Shown: positions 20,734 through 29,939 of the stretch, piece after piece
How the letters are laid out: each line of letters begins with the position of its first letter
Position numbering within the stretch: position 1 is the first letter of the stretch
IMG/VR virus record: IMGVR_UViG_3300007734_000654
Span: 1 to 37,617 of that record
Source: a virus
Reading direction: 5' to 3' (one strand)
DNA: 37,617 nt
Position numbers and translations under genes: made by a program
Notes under the pieces: generated by a model
The model's input: only the letters and a program-made list of their open reading frames with translations
What the model was told of the DNA's origin: nothing
Database searches by the model: none

Positions 20734-22548
20734 ATGGGTTTAATTGACAGGATTGCGACTAGAGTTGCGACTGAAATAAATAAAGCACCAAACCTTCCAG
20801 CAGGTGCAACTACTTTAACTGAAACACAAATGCGCAACGCCGCAAATAATAATACTTATGGCGTTTCAGATGCGTTACCTCGTAATCCTATTTTGCCTAT
20901 GATTCCTTTTGGTCCAGGGCAACCTCTAGTACCTGGCGCAATAAATCCGCTTACTGATTCAGGAAGACCTGACCCGCGTCGTAATGAGTTCCAGGTCGCA
21001 CAGAACATAAATGTTACAGAGACGCGTCCAATTTCTTTTGCTACTTTGCGTGGTGCGGCAGAGCAGATAGATATTTTGCGTAGATGTATTGAAGTATTGA
21101 AAAGTAAAATTGTTGGATTACAATGGGATATTGTTCTTGGCGAAGATAGTGTTGAAAAGATTATTGCTGAAATTGGTGGCACACAGGTTCGTGCCGCACA
21201 GATAGCGCGCGAGAAATATACTGATGAAATAAATAAGGCTAAACAATTTTGGGAACAACCAGACCGTTCTAACGGTTTTGTGTTCGCTGACTGGCTTAAT
21301 ATCGCGTTAGAAGAAATCCTAGTATTAGACGCGTGGACAGTCTGGCCTCAAAAAACGGTAGGCGGTGACTTGCTTGGGTTACAAATCCTTGACGGTGCAA
21401 CTATTAAACCTCTGATTGACGATAGAGGTATGCGACCAATGCCACCGTTCCCTGCGTTCCAACAAATCCTTTACGGTTTCCCACGCTCAGAGTTCACAGC
21501 ACCCACAGAGTCAGAAAAAACTGACGGAGAATTCACAACAGACGAATTAGCATATATGGTGAAGAATCGTAGAACGACTACCATATATGGTTATTCTCCT
21601 ACTGAACGCGCTCTTGCTGTTGCAGACATTTATTTACGCAGACAACAATGGTTACGCGCAGAATACACAGACGGTGTAACACCAGAGTTGTTAATGAAAA
21701 CCGATGCAACTTTTGGTAACAATCCAGACTTACTTCGCGCGTATGAAAACATTTTCAATAACGATTTAGCGGGACAAACAGAACAACGCAAACGCGTTCG
21801 CTTACTTCCTTCCGGTATGGAACCAATCCAATTTGATGGTTACGGTGAAAGATTCAAAGACACACTAGATGACTACTTAGTCAATTCAATCTGTGGACAT
21901 TACGGTGTGATGCCTAGCGAAATTGGTTTCAATCCTAAAGGCGGTTTAGGTGGCTCTGGTTTCCAATTAGGTCAAGCCGAATCATCTGAAGTCATTGGCG
22001 CAATTCCTCTTGCTAACTGGATTGCTCGAATGATTACCAATCTGTCTTATGTGTTTCTTGGTATGCCGCGTGAACTTGAATTTAAGTTTATGGAATCCGG
22101 TAGAACTGATAGTGAAGCAGACGCACGAACAAATGACATTAACATTAAGTCTGGTAATCTCACAATAAATGAATCCCGTTCGCGTAACGGTTTGAGTTTG
22201 ATTGACGCAAAAGAAGCAGACTTACCAATTATTGTTGCTGGCTCTGGCGCTTACTTTGTTACTCCTAACGGTATTTTGCCGTTCGATAATGCTCTTGCAA
22301 ATACTTCCACAGCAGTAGATGAACTAGAAGATACTTCTGTTAATGAATTAGGTGAGAAGTATGACGACACGGATACGGTTAAAGTACAGAAAGAAATCAA
22401 AGCGTTTCTTAGGTTTGTAAGGAAGTCACCTACACGCGCGTTTGATTTCAAAAGTGTTCCGGTCATTTACGCTGATGTGTTAAATAAGTTTGTAAGTGTT
22501 GCGGATTATGATTCAGCGCGTTGGTATGCCGAACGCTACTTGGCATAG
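20734..22548 (+). CDS. Portal protein
   Basis: A 604-residue protein following terminase. RPISFATLRGAAEQIDILRRCIEVLKSKIVGLQWDI, YGYSPTERALAVADIYLRRQQWLRAEYTDG, GLGGSGFQLGQAESSEV and a helical end are typical of actinophage portal proteins, which form the ring at the head vertex. Residues 1-60 are Pro/Asn-rich and probably flexible, and the last 80 are acidic then basic, perhaps internal to the head. It ends three bases before the MuF gene. Confidence 0.9.
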   Translation: MGLIDRIATRVATEINKAPNLPAGATTLTETQMRNAANNNTYGVSDALPRNPILPMIPFGPGQPLVPGAINPLTDSGRPDPRRNEFQVAQNINVTETRPISFATLRGAAEQIDILRRCIEVLKSKIVGLQWDIVLGEDSVEKIIAEIGGTQVRAAQIAREKYTDEINKAKQFWEQPDRSNGFVFADWLNIALEEILVLDAWTVWPQKTVGGDLLGLQILDGATIKPLIDDRGMRPMPPFPAFQQILYGFPRSEFTAPTESEKTDGEFTTDELAYMVKNRRTTTIYGYSPTERALAVADIYLRRQQWLRAEYTDGVTPELLMKTDATFGNNPDLLRAYENIFNNDLAGQTEQRKRVRLLPSGMEPIQFDGYGERFKDTLDDYLVNSICGHYGVMPSEIGFNPKGGLGGSGFQLGQAESSEVIGAIPLANWIARMITNLSYVFLGMPRELEFKFMESGRTDSEADARTNDINIKSGNLTINESRSRNGLSLIDAKEADLPIIVAGSGAYFVTPNGILPFDNALANTSTAVDELEDTSVNELGEKYDDTDTVKVQKEIKAFLRFVRKSPTRAFDFKSVPVIYADVLNKFVSVADYDSARWYAERYLA

Positions 22549-22550
22549 TA

Positions 22551-23399
22551 ATGGATTTATTGTGGAAGAAAAGGAATGCGGCAAAGGTTCGCCTTGCTGT
22601 TAAACACGCCACCCTTATTCGTAACGCAATAAAAAGTTCAATAGATGTAGATAAAGTTGTTGTGGATTGGTTAGCAACACATAACACTTTTGAGATAACT
22701 ACTGATCAAGCAAGAGAATGGGCAAGAGTACATATCAGACCCAACGATGCAAAACTTAATGAAGCGTTAAAAAGAGTATATGTTGAAGGTTTTGTATTTG
22801 GTCAAGATGTTGCTATGTCAGCCATTCCACGCGCAAAAATAAGTAAAGCACCGTCATTAAATCAAATGCGTAACGCTATGAATATAGATTGGGATAAATG
22901 GAAACCAGGCAATAAACCTGCCGCAGCGTTAGTAAAACCTTCTGGCGGTTTATCTAAACTGTTAGATAGTCGTGGTGTAACCATATCTGGGTTAAGAAAA
23001 ACAACTCTTGATCGTATTGGTACACAACTCGCTTATGCGTTACAAGAAGGTTTGCCACCTAAAGAAATTGCGGCAGACATAGAAGAATTAGTTGGTGATA
23101 GTGAAAGAGCATTAACTATTGCACAAACAGAAACAAGCAGAGCAGTAACAGTAGCGTCAAGAGAACTATATGAAGAAAGTGGCGTGGAATTAGTTACTTG
23201 GTTAGTCGCTGATCCTTGCGATATATGTCAAGAAAATGAAGATGCTGGACCAATCCCAATAGATGATACATTTCCATCTGGTGATACTGAACCACCCGCG
23301 CACCCAAATTGCGTATGCGACCTATCGCCTTATGTAGTCAATACACAAAACATTAGTGAAGATGAGTTATCATCTCTGCTAGAAGATGAGGAGCAATAA
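22551..23399 (+). CDS. MuF-like head morphogenesis protein
   Basis: A 282-residue protein starting at 22551. The second half carries the MuF signature: ALTIAQTETSRAVTVASRELYEESG, VTWLVADPCDICQENEDAGPIPIDDTF, and EPPAHPNCVCDLSPY, with Cys and His that may form a small metal site. MuF proteins aid head assembly and can be ejected with DNA. The N-terminal half is helical. Normal order after the portal. Confidence 0.85.
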   Translation: MDLLWKKRNAAKVRLAVKHATLIRNAIKSSIDVDKVVVDWLATHNTFEITTDQAREWARVHIRPNDAKLNEALKRVYVEGFVFGQDVAMSAIPRAKISKAPSLNQMRNAMNIDWDKWKPGNKPAAALVKPSGGLSKLLDSRGVTISGLRKTTLDRIGTQLAYALQEGLPPKEIAADIEELVGDSERALTIAQTETSRAVTVASRELYEESGVELVTWLVADPCDICQENEDAGPIPIDDTFPSGDTEPPAHPNCVCDLSPYVVNTQNISEDELSSLLEDEEQ

Positions 23400-23680
23400 T
23401 GGCTTTTAACCATGTCAATACAACAACATTTACTTCCGCACAACCATTAGTTCAAATAAGTGCTAACGCACGACCATTAACACCAGTCACTATCTATAAC
23501 GGTCATAGTGCTTCTATTTTTATTGGTGATGCAACTATTGCTACATCAGGCGCAACTATTGGTCGCACAATTCCAACAGCATCGTCTCAAACATTTTATG
23601 CTGGACCAAACGATATAATCTATGGAATCTCTGCGGCAGGTTCAACAGCAGGCATTATTGTTGTTACATATCCGGCATAA
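23399..23680 (+). CDS. Small putative virion beta protein
   Basis: A 93-residue protein with almost only beta-prone and Ser/Thr/Ala residues (VQISANARPLTPVTIYNGHSASIFIGDATIATSGATIG, TFYAGPNDIIYGISAAGSTAGIIVVTYP). It resembles small jelly-roll or decoration-like proteins found near head genes in aquatic phages. A capsid surface or head-associated role is inferred from position and fold. One-base overlap with the MuF gene. Confidence 0.65.
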   Translation: MAFNHVNTTTFTSAQPLVQISANARPLTPVTIYNGHSASIFIGDATIATSGATIGRTIPTASSQTFYAGPNDIIYGISAAGSTAGIIVVTYPA

Positions 23681-23682
23681 AA

Positions 23683-25332
23683 ATGGCTGACGGTTTTGTT
23701 CCTCCTCAGGGCGTAAGAAGTAATGCCGCACGCGGTTTAGAATTACGCAGAGAATTCAATCGTGGTGGTACATTAGTAGGTGTTGCGCGTGCGCGTTCAC
23801 TTTCTAACGGTCAAGCCATACCATTAGAAACCATTAACAGAATGGTGAGTTACTTTGCTCGCCATGAAGTTGACAAAAAAGGTAAGGATTGGGATAACAA
23901 TTCTGCCGGATATATTGCTTGGCTCCTGTGGGGTGGAGATGCAGGAAAAACTTGGGCAAATAGTATTTCACAGCGAGCAAAGAAAAAGGACAAGTCAATG
24001 AATACTGATATCGCTACCGCTTATGCGGAAATCATTAAACAAGAAAAACAAGATGATGGAACACTTTTAGTATATGGAAAAGCGACAGATGATTCAATAG
24101 ATATTGACCAACAAATCTGTGACGCTACTTGGTTAGAAAAGGCTATGCCTGAATGGTTTAAGACTGGCGGAAACATTCGTGAGCAACATTCTAATATTGC
24201 GGCAGGTGTCGCTAAAGAACTTGATTTAAAACCAGACGGACATTACATTACAACTCTTATCGTTGATCCTGTAAGTGTTAAAAAAGTTGAGACGGGTGTT
24301 CTCAAAGGTTTCAGTATTGGTATCCGCGCACCCCGTATTGTTCGTGATACTAAAGCGGCAAACGGAAGAATCATTGACGGACAAATCGTTGAAGTTTCTT
24401 TAGTAGATAGACCAGCAAACCCTAACGCTAAGTTAATGTTAGCCAAATCTGTTGATGGTGAAACAGGTTTAGTACAAGTAGAAGAACTCACAGAAACATT
24501 AGACACTACACATACCGTTAAAGGAGACACTATGGAAAACAATGTTGATGATAAAGCGGTAGGTGAAGTACCGTCTAAAGAGGAAGCATTGAAAGCATTA
24601 GAAGAATTAAAAAGCCAACTTGATGACTATGTAAATATGTGCAAAGAGGCTGGCTACATTGAAGATGAAGAAAAAGCAGAAGATGATCAAAAACCTGTTG
24701 GCGAATCTGCGGAAGAAGAAACAGAAGAAGGTTCTGAACCTAACGCGGCAGAAGAAGAAGTAGAAGAAGCAGAAGGCAAAAAACCAATTCCAAATAAATC
24801 TGCTACTGCTAAGTGTTTAGAATGTGGTTGTGATCAACCAAGTAATGCGCATGGTCGTACAGATGTTTCTACTGCAACTATTGTTTCTCCAGATGAAACA
24901 CCAAAGTCTGCTGAACCTGTTGTCCCTGAACCTCACATTGAAAGTTATCCTGGAACACAAGATAATGATGATGATGAAGAAGATGGTTTAATCTTGAACG
25001 ATAAAACCATAAATGCTATTCTTACAAAAGCCGTAAAGAGTGCAACTGATAGTGTAAGTAATGAGATTGCTTTACTTAAATCCGCAAATGAGGCGGCACA
25101 AGTTGAAGTCAATAAGTTACAAACAGAGTTAGCATTGGCAAACAATAAAGCAGTAAGCGGTGGACCTAAGCGTGCGTTAATCAAGAATGATAATTCTTTT
25201 GAAGAGTTTTCTTTGATTGCAAACACTTATTTAGCAAAAGCGTCTGCCACAAGTGACAAAACATTACAACGCGGATATAAAGAACTCGCAGATGAGTTCG
25301 CCGCAAAAGCCGTAAAACCAACTAACAATTAA
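23683..25332 (+). CDS. Prohead protease fused to scaffold
   Basis: A 549-residue protein in three parts. Residues 1-105 form a Phe/Ala/Arg-rich domain (GLELRREFNRGGTLVGVARARSL...MVSYFARHEVDKKGKDW, AWLLWGGDAGKTWAN) seen in other phage head proteins. Residues 106-260 look like an S78-type (XkdF-like) serine protease: H169 in REQHS, S211 in KGFSIGI, VEVSLVDRPANP. Residues 284-549 are acidic and coiled-coil-like, a probable scaffold, with a Cys cluster (KCLECGCDQ) in the linker. Internal ATGs at 23998 and 24532 could give separate products. The protein is expected to self-cleave during head maturation. Confidence 0.82.
   Translation: MADGFVPPQGVRSNAARGLELRREFNRGGTLVGVARARSLSNGQAIPLETINRMVSYFARHEVDKKGKDWDNNSAGYIAWLLWGGDAGKTWANSISQRAKKKDKSMNTDIATAYAEIIKQEKQDDGTLLVYGKATDDSIDIDQQICDATWLEKAMPEWFKTGGNIREQHSNIAAGVAKELDLKPDGHYITTLIVDPVSVKKVETGVLKGFSIGIRAPRIVRDTKAANGRIIDGQIVEVSLVDRPANPNAKLMLAKSVDGETGLVQVEELTETLDTTHTVKGDTMENNVDDKAVGEVPSKEEALKALEELKSQLDDYVNMCKEAGYIEDEEKAEDDQKPVGESAEEETEEGSEPNAAEEEVEEAEGKKPIPNKSATAKCLECGCDQPSNAHGRTDVSTATIVSPDETPKSAEPVVPEPHIESYPGTQDNDDDEEDGLILNDKTINAILTKAVKSATDSVSNEIALLKSANEAAQVEVNKLQTELALANNKAVSGGPKRALIKNDNSFEEFSLIANTYLAKASATSDKTLQRGYKELADEFAAKAVKPTNN
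23984..24000 (+). promoter_or_regulatory. Internal start before the protease domain
   Basis: AAAAAGGACAAGTCAATG gives a fair ribosome site 7 bases before an in-frame ATG at 23998. It would yield a 444-residue protease-scaffold without the N-terminal domain. The first codons (MNTDIATAYAEIIKQ) look like a natural N-terminus. Confidence 0.45.
24521..24534 (+). promoter_or_regulatory. Internal start for a separate scaffold protein
   Basis: AAGGAG at 24521-24526 is 5 bases from an in-frame ATG at 24532, as good a ribosome site as those of real genes nearby. Translation would give a 266-residue acidic scaffold (MENNVDDKAVGEVPSKEEALKAL...), like lambda Nu3 nested within C. Confidence 0.65.
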
Positions 25333-25353
25333 CTCTTTACGAAAGGAAATGAA

Positions 25354-27024
25354 ATGGCTCTTACAGCCCCTAAAGCAACAGAACTTTTCTCTGATGTAAC
25401 ATCAGCGAAAGAAGTTGCACAGCGTCAAGAAGAATTCATTGGAGAACTTTCTAAGTCTCTCTCTAATGCTTCTACTGTACCTGGACAAGCACCAACTTCT
25501 GACCCAACTTCCGCTCTTGAAAGCCTTGTACTTAACAAGTCACTTACGCAAGAAGCATTAAGTTCACTTAACACAGCACTTTCTTCACAAAGAATGGCTA
25601 TGCAGGAGATTCAAAAAGATATTACTTTGACTTCTCCACTTAGCACTTCTTTTGCCGCGTTCGACCTTGAAGCACCGGCAAAACTTCTTACACCACGACC
25701 AACTCCACTCCGTAACCGTATTCCGCGCAAGAAAGGCGTTGGCACTAGCCACCGCGTAAAGCGCATCACGGGTTACACAGGTACTGGTACTGGTTCGCAA
25801 GCACAAATCTGGCCTGGTATTACAGAATCAACCACTACTGCGTTTGGTTCTATTTCATACGAGCGTGGTGCAAAGATTTCTTACACCGCAGACGATTTGA
25901 TTCTCCCTTACAACTCGTACTCGCTCTCAGATAGCGTTTCTTTTGACGCTAACTTCTCTGGTCTTGGATACCAAGATTTGCGTCAACTTTCTTCAACAAC
26001 CACGCTTTACGCAACAATGTTGATGGAAGAACGCATGATGTTGATGGCTCGTGGTACTGCTACCGGTTATTCTGGCGCACTCACCGCACCAACCGTTACA
26101 CTTACTTCGCCTGTCGCGTCTGCTACACAAACAGCACTCGCCGCAACGACTTATTATGTGTATGTCACTACTGATGCTGGTATTGCTGTCAACGGTTTTG
26201 GTGAATCTATTGCTTCATCTGTTGCTTCAGAAGCAGTTGCTTCAGGAGATGTTCTTAAAGTTTCCGTTGCCGCCATCACAGGCGCACTCGGATACAATGT
26301 GTATGTTGGAACCACAACTGGTCTTGCCAACTGTAAGTTCCAGGGAGTAATGAAGGGAACTTCCTGCTTTATTCAAGGCGCAGGAACAACCGGACTTACT
26401 GGTGACAACTTTGCTCTTACCACTACTGGTGCGGCGGCAACTCGCGCAACAGCAGACACTTCTGCTTACGCAACAGGTTATGACGGTATTTTGCCAACAG
26501 TTCTCGGCGCAAACTCCGGTTCAATCAACCGTATTAACTCGGTGTTCTCTACTTCTAATCCAGGTGTTGAATTCCAATCCGTGTTCGCTGACTTGTATTC
26601 CGCTAACAAGGCTGACCCAGATTTGGTTCTCATCAACGGCAACGACCGCAAGCAACTCTCTGACGCAATCAAGTCAGGTTCAACTGCTAACTACCGTTTG
26701 ACGATTGACAATCCTGGCGCTGGCGGTGGAACCACATACGGTTCTATTGTTACTGGTTTGCAGAATGAAGTAACTGGTAAGTCTGTTCCGCTTGAAGTTC
26801 ACCCCTGGTTGAACGCTGGCGTTGCTCCAGTTCTTTCCTTCACGCTTCCAATCCCTGATACCGAAGTTTCTGATGTATGGGCAAACTTTATGGTTCAGGA
26901 TTACATGGGAATCCAATGGCCTGTAACTCAGTTTGCTTATGAGTTCTCGACTTACTTCCGTGGAACTTTCTTCTGTACCGCTCCAGGTTGGAATGGCGCA
27001 GTTGCAGGAATCATTAGCGCATAA
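25354..27024 (+). CDS. HK97-type major capsid protein with Ig/Fn3-like insertion
   Basis: A 556-residue protein. The N-terminal 110 residues are helical (delta domain-like), then the HK97 fold starts (PTPLRNRIPRKKGVGTSHRVKRITGY, ISYERGAKISYTADDLILPYNSYSLSDSV, MEERMMLMARG) and resumes at DGILPTVLGANSGSINR...DPDLVLINGNDRKQLSDAI. Between about residues 241 and 370 sits an extra beta-rich domain (TYYVYVTTDAGI, FGESIASSV, AITGALGYNVYVGTTTG) that resembles an Fn3/Big-type fold and would lie on the capsid surface. Codon use and the strong AAAGGAAATG leader fit high expression. The family call is confident, the insertion's fold less so. Confidence 0.9.
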   Translation: MALTAPKATELFSDVTSAKEVAQRQEEFIGELSKSLSNASTVPGQAPTSDPTSALESLVLNKSLTQEALSSLNTALSSQRMAMQEIQKDITLTSPLSTSFAAFDLEAPAKLLTPRPTPLRNRIPRKKGVGTSHRVKRITGYTGTGTGSQAQIWPGITESTTTAFGSISYERGAKISYTADDLILPYNSYSLSDSVSFDANFSGLGYQDLRQLSSTTTLYATMLMEERMMLMARGTATGYSGALTAPTVTLTSPVASATQTALAATTYYVYVTTDAGIAVNGFGESIASSVASEAVASGDVLKVSVAAITGALGYNVYVGTTTGLANCKFQGVMKGTSCFIQGAGTTGLTGDNFALTTTGAAATRATADTSAYATGYDGILPTVLGANSGSINRINSVFSTSNPGVEFQSVFADLYSANKADPDLVLINGNDRKQLSDAIKSGSTANYRLTIDNPGAGGGTTYGSIVTGLQNEVTGKSVPLEVHPWLNAGVAPVLSFTLPIPDTEVSDVWANFMVQDYMGIQWPVTQFAYEFSTYFRGTFFCTAPGWNGAVAGIISA

Positions 27025-27029
27025 GTTAT

Positions 27030-27070
27030 CTGAAAGCGGTGTGTCATATAATGGGCGCACCGCATTTCAG
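27030..27070 (+). terminator. Hairpin after the capsid gene
   Basis: CTGAAAGCGGTG at 27030-27041 pairs with 27058-27070 (one bulged A). No T-run follows. It could partly terminate transcription or shield the 3' end of the capsid transcript and so keep downstream genes lower. Confidence 0.6.
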
Positions 27071-27090
27071 GTGTTAAAGGAAGGTATGTT

Positions 27091-27366
27091 ATGACACGAA
27101 TGGTTGCACCGGATAAAGGTGTGAGAGAAACTGAAATTGGTCGCAAGTTGTATAAGCCTGACCGTGGTGGAATCTATACTGTTGAAAATGCTAGTCATGC
27201 TCGTGCTATGAAGGCTGAAGGATTTTTTGAGGCGTCATTAAATCCGTATGATGTGAAAGATGGGCAAAGAGGTTTTAGTTGTAACGCTTGTGGTTTCAAT
27301 GGTTGGTTTAAGAAGTGTGGTCGTTGTGGTCACGAAACTGATATGACTATTGGAGATGGTGATTAA
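27091..27366 (+). CDS. Zinc-ribbon head-region protein
   Basis: A 91-residue protein with C64, C67, C76 and C79 (CNACGFNGWFKKCGRCG), a tight zinc ribbon in the C-terminal third. The start (RETEIGRKLYKPDRGGIYTVENASHARAMKAEGF) is a basic, possibly capsid-binding part. It sits between the capsid and connector genes; a head or head-tail minor component is inferred. Site is AAAGGAAGG. Confidence 0.75.
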   Translation: MTRMVAPDKGVRETEIGRKLYKPDRGGIYTVENASHARAMKAEGFFEASLNPYDVKDGQRGFSCNACGFNGWFKKCGRCGHETDMTIGDGD

Positions 27367-27368
27367 CA

Positions 27369-28259
27369 ATGGCAACTGGTATTACTTCCATTACACCATA
27401 TAGTGAGAAACCTTATTTAACGAACGCTGAATATATTAACGCTCCTACCGCTATTGACTATGACAATCTGGTGGTGGGTGGTAACGCTAATGCGCAAGCG
27501 GCAGAATTAACTAATGTTATTTTGCGTGCTAGTTCTATGATGGATAATTATATGTCACAGAACTTAAATGCTACTTCGCAAACGGAAACGCAACGGGTTC
27601 GTTTTACTCCAGAAGGTTTTATTGCGCTACACCCTAATCAGAATCCTGTTATTTCTTTGTCAAGTTTTCAATATGGTACTGACATAAATAATCTTAATAC
27701 TTTGACTGATTGTTCAACGGTATGGTTTGAGGACCAGCAAATCATTATTCCGGTGTCACAACTTTCAACAACTTATTCAAGTCAGGGACCATTACAGTTC
27801 GGTGGTCCAATGAGTGGAAGAAATCAAGTTTTCACTAAATATACTTATGTGTCTGGTTTTGTTAATTCTACTGTTTTGTCTGCGACTGCCGGCGCAAGCA
27901 CTTTTACTGTTAATGATGGTACTGGAATTATCGCAGGACAACTGTTACGAATCTCTGATGGCGCTAGTTCGGAATCGGTTACCGTAGCAAGCACTTACAC
28001 CTACGGCTCTACCACCGTTCCTACGGTCTCTGCGCTGTCATACAGCCACTCAAATGGCGTTGCCGTAGGAAACCTACCCAATATGCTTAAAGAGGCTTGT
28101 ATCCTTATTACAACGGCTTTGATTAAAATGCGTGGTGATAGTTCAATGACCATGAGTGTTACAACTACTGCGTCTGGAAACATAGATGGCGCGAATCGTT
28201 ACGGAAACGATATTGCGCTAGCGTTACAAATGGTTAATCTTTACCGCAGGGTGAGATAA
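27369..28259 (+). CDS. Head-tail adaptor/connector protein
   Basis: A 296-residue protein. The N-terminal YLTNAEYINAPTAIDYDNL...AQAAELTNVILRASSMMDNYMSQNLNAT region is the helical bundle typical of gp6/gp15-like adaptors that sit under the portal. Beta-rich residues 160-225 (TAGASTFTVNDGTGIIAGQLLRISDGASSESVTVASTYT) look like an inserted domain, before the final helix (MLKEACILITTALIKMRG). Order before the tail terminator supports the call. Confidence 0.75.
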   Translation: MATGITSITPYSEKPYLTNAEYINAPTAIDYDNLVVGGNANAQAAELTNVILRASSMMDNYMSQNLNATSQTETQRVRFTPEGFIALHPNQNPVISLSSFQYGTDINNLNTLTDCSTVWFEDQQIIIPVSQLSTTYSSQGPLQFGGPMSGRNQVFTKYTYVSGFVNSTVLSATAGASTFTVNDGTGIIAGQLLRISDGASSESVTVASTYTYGSTTVPTVSALSYSHSNGVAVGNLPNMLKEACILITTALIKMRGDSSMTMSVTTTASGNIDGANRYGNDIALALQMVNLYRRVR

Positions 28260-28747
28260 TGGCAGGGCGCACAGGCGTACGCGCCACCCTTTACTCATTC
28301 CTTAACACGCCAGCCATCACAGGCTTAAATCAAGTTTTCACATCTTTCCCAAAAACAATTAACTTCCAAGAGAACTCCACAGCCGGACAATCATCACGCG
28401 CCGCACTCATTATCTTTATTCAATCAGAAGCAGAAACACGCTTAGCAATAGGCGGTGCAACTAACGGTTGGAAAAGAGTAGATTACAGCGTTGTTCTCCA
28501 AGTTTATCAACACTCGTTACTGCGAAATGCTGAAGATGTGATGACAGACTTTGATACACTCATTGACGCAATCAAAACAAGGTTACGGTCGAACCATAAC
28601 TTTGGAGATACCACCGGCAATTTGGTTTGGCAAGGTGCTGAACCTATGATTAACGCACAATATGGAGAACCAACAACATTGAAAGAAGGAGCAACTGAAA
28701 CATTTGCTGAACTTCAATTTGTTGTTACCGAAATGATACAAGCATAG
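28259..28747 (+). CDS. Tail terminator / head-tail joining protein
   Basis: A 162-residue protein. It has an N-terminal segment (RATLYSFLNTPAITGLNQVFTSFPKTI), a central SSRAALIIFIQSEAETRLAIGGATNGWKRVDYSVVLQVYQHSLLRNAEDVMTDFDTLIDAIKTRLRSN, and a final beta strand (ETFAELQFVVTEMIQ). This alpha/beta ferredoxin-like layout is typical of tail terminators that cap the tail tube. The role is also backed by position between adaptor and tube genes. The first 250 bases are unusually C-rich at third codon positions. Confidence 0.75.
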   Translation: MAGRTGVRATLYSFLNTPAITGLNQVFTSFPKTINFQENSTAGQSSRAALIIFIQSEAETRLAIGGATNGWKRVDYSVVLQVYQHSLLRNAEDVMTDFDTLIDAIKTRLRSNHNFGDTTGNLVWQGAEPMINAQYGEPTTLKEGATETFAELQFVVTEMIQA

Positions 28748-28751
28748 GAGA

Positions 28752-28940
28752 ATGATGAAGCAAACATATATCGGAAATGAAGAACGCGTGTTCCCTGTGC
28801 TTGGTGTCACAGTCAAGAATGGTGATGAAGTTGAAACACCTGAAGGATTCACTCACCCAGATTTCAGCACAACAGGAAAAACTAATACTAAACCAGTCAC
28901 AGAACCGCCTGTTGTTACAGGCTTGAAAGTAGGAGAGTGA
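28752..28940 (+). CDS. Small putative head-tail region protein
   Basis: A 62-residue protein with a beta-rich, Pro/Thr-rich sequence (YIGNEERVFPVLGVTVKNGDEVETPEGFTHPDF). Tandem ATGs at 28752 and 28755 follow TAGGAGAATG. Small proteins like this often lie between the tail terminator and tube genes. Role unknown. Followed one base later by the tail tube gene. Confidence 0.62.
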   Translation: MMKQTYIGNEERVFPVLGVTVKNGDEVETPEGFTHPDFSTTGKTNTKPVTEPPVVTGLKVGE

Positions 28941-28941
28941 G

Positions 28942-29928
28942 ATGTCAGTACAACAATCATCACGGTCAGTTATAGGAATCGCAAAAGAAACAACAAAAGG
29001 AACAGCAGTAACACCCACCGACTTCATTCCAGTAATGAAGGATTCAGTCAAGCCAGCAGATATTATTGACCCACTTTACGATACTGGTTTGCGTGGTTCC
29101 AATGTTGTGAATTACAACTATATTCCAGGGCGTACGCGTTCCACCTTCGATTACTCTAGTGCCGCGTTCGCTGACACTATTGGTTATCCAATCGCAGGCT
29201 TACTTGGAAGTTGTGCTACAGCTGGCGCAAGCGCACCCTACACGCACACTATTTCTTTGAAGAATAGTCAAACTGCCGCCGCAGATGACCAACCTATTTC
29301 TTACACGCTGACAGATTTCTATTCTGCCGCAGTTCGCGCATACCCAGGTTGCCAGTATTCTGATTTCTCTTTGAAGTTTAACGCTGACGGAATGTTGGAA
29401 TATGACGCAAAGGCAACGGGCTGGATTTCCGCTTCTGCCGCAACACCTACCGCAAGTTTTAGCGCCATCGTTCCTACTCCTACTTGGACGGGTACTGTAA
29501 CAATCGCAACCGTACAAGTATCAAATGCTATGACTGGCAGTATAGATATGAAGCGTTCTGTAACGCCCGTGTATGGGATTTCAAATACACAAAACCCTTT
29601 TAATGTATTTCTTGGACCATTAGAAGTATCAGGTAAGTTCACTTTCATTATGGAAGATAATACTGAACTCACTCGCTACCTTACGAATACGCAACCAGCA
29701 ATCGTTCTCCTTTGGACAACTGGCGCATCTTCCTCACTCGTACAAATCCAAGCAACTCTTACGAAGGGTGCTTATACTGCGGCAGTTATTGAACGCGGTG
29801 ACGATTTTGTTAAAATCAGCGTTGACATTAACGCTATGGCTAACAGTACTGATGCTGGTTCTACTGGCGGTCAAGCACCAATTAAGTGGGAACTAAAGAA
29901 CGCAAAGGCTTCTAGTACCTATGTGTAA
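28942..29928 (+). CDS. Major tail tube protein
   Basis: A 328-residue protein. SVIGIAKETTKGTAVTPTDFIPVMKDSVKP and the beta-rich body (YSDFSLKFNADGMLEYDAKATGWISAS, NPFNVFLGPLEVSGKFTFIMEDNTELTRYL, FVKISVDINAMANS) are typical of phage tail tube proteins. It would stack in rings to make the tail lumen. Position after the tail terminator and before the tail chaperones and tape measure agrees. A strong hairpin follows it. Confidence 0.87.
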   Translation: MSVQQSSRSVIGIAKETTKGTAVTPTDFIPVMKDSVKPADIIDPLYDTGLRGSNVVNYNYIPGRTRSTFDYSSAAFADTIGYPIAGLLGSCATAGASAPYTHTISLKNSQTAAADDQPISYTLTDFYSAAVRAYPGCQYSDFSLKFNADGMLEYDAKATGWISASAATPTASFSAIVPTPTWTGTVTIATVQVSNAMTGSIDMKRSVTPVYGISNTQNPFNVFLGPLEVSGKFTFIMEDNTELTRYLTNTQPAIVLLWTTGASSSLVQIQATLTKGAYTAAVIERGDDFVKISVDINAMANSTDAGSTGGQAPIKWELKNAKASSTYV

Positions 29929-29939
29929 CTAGAACAAAA

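Noticed and set aside
26680-27060. Minus-strand open frame of 126 codons at the end of the capsid gene
   Set aside because: Antisense to the conserved end of the capsid protein and through the following hairpin; no ribosome site.
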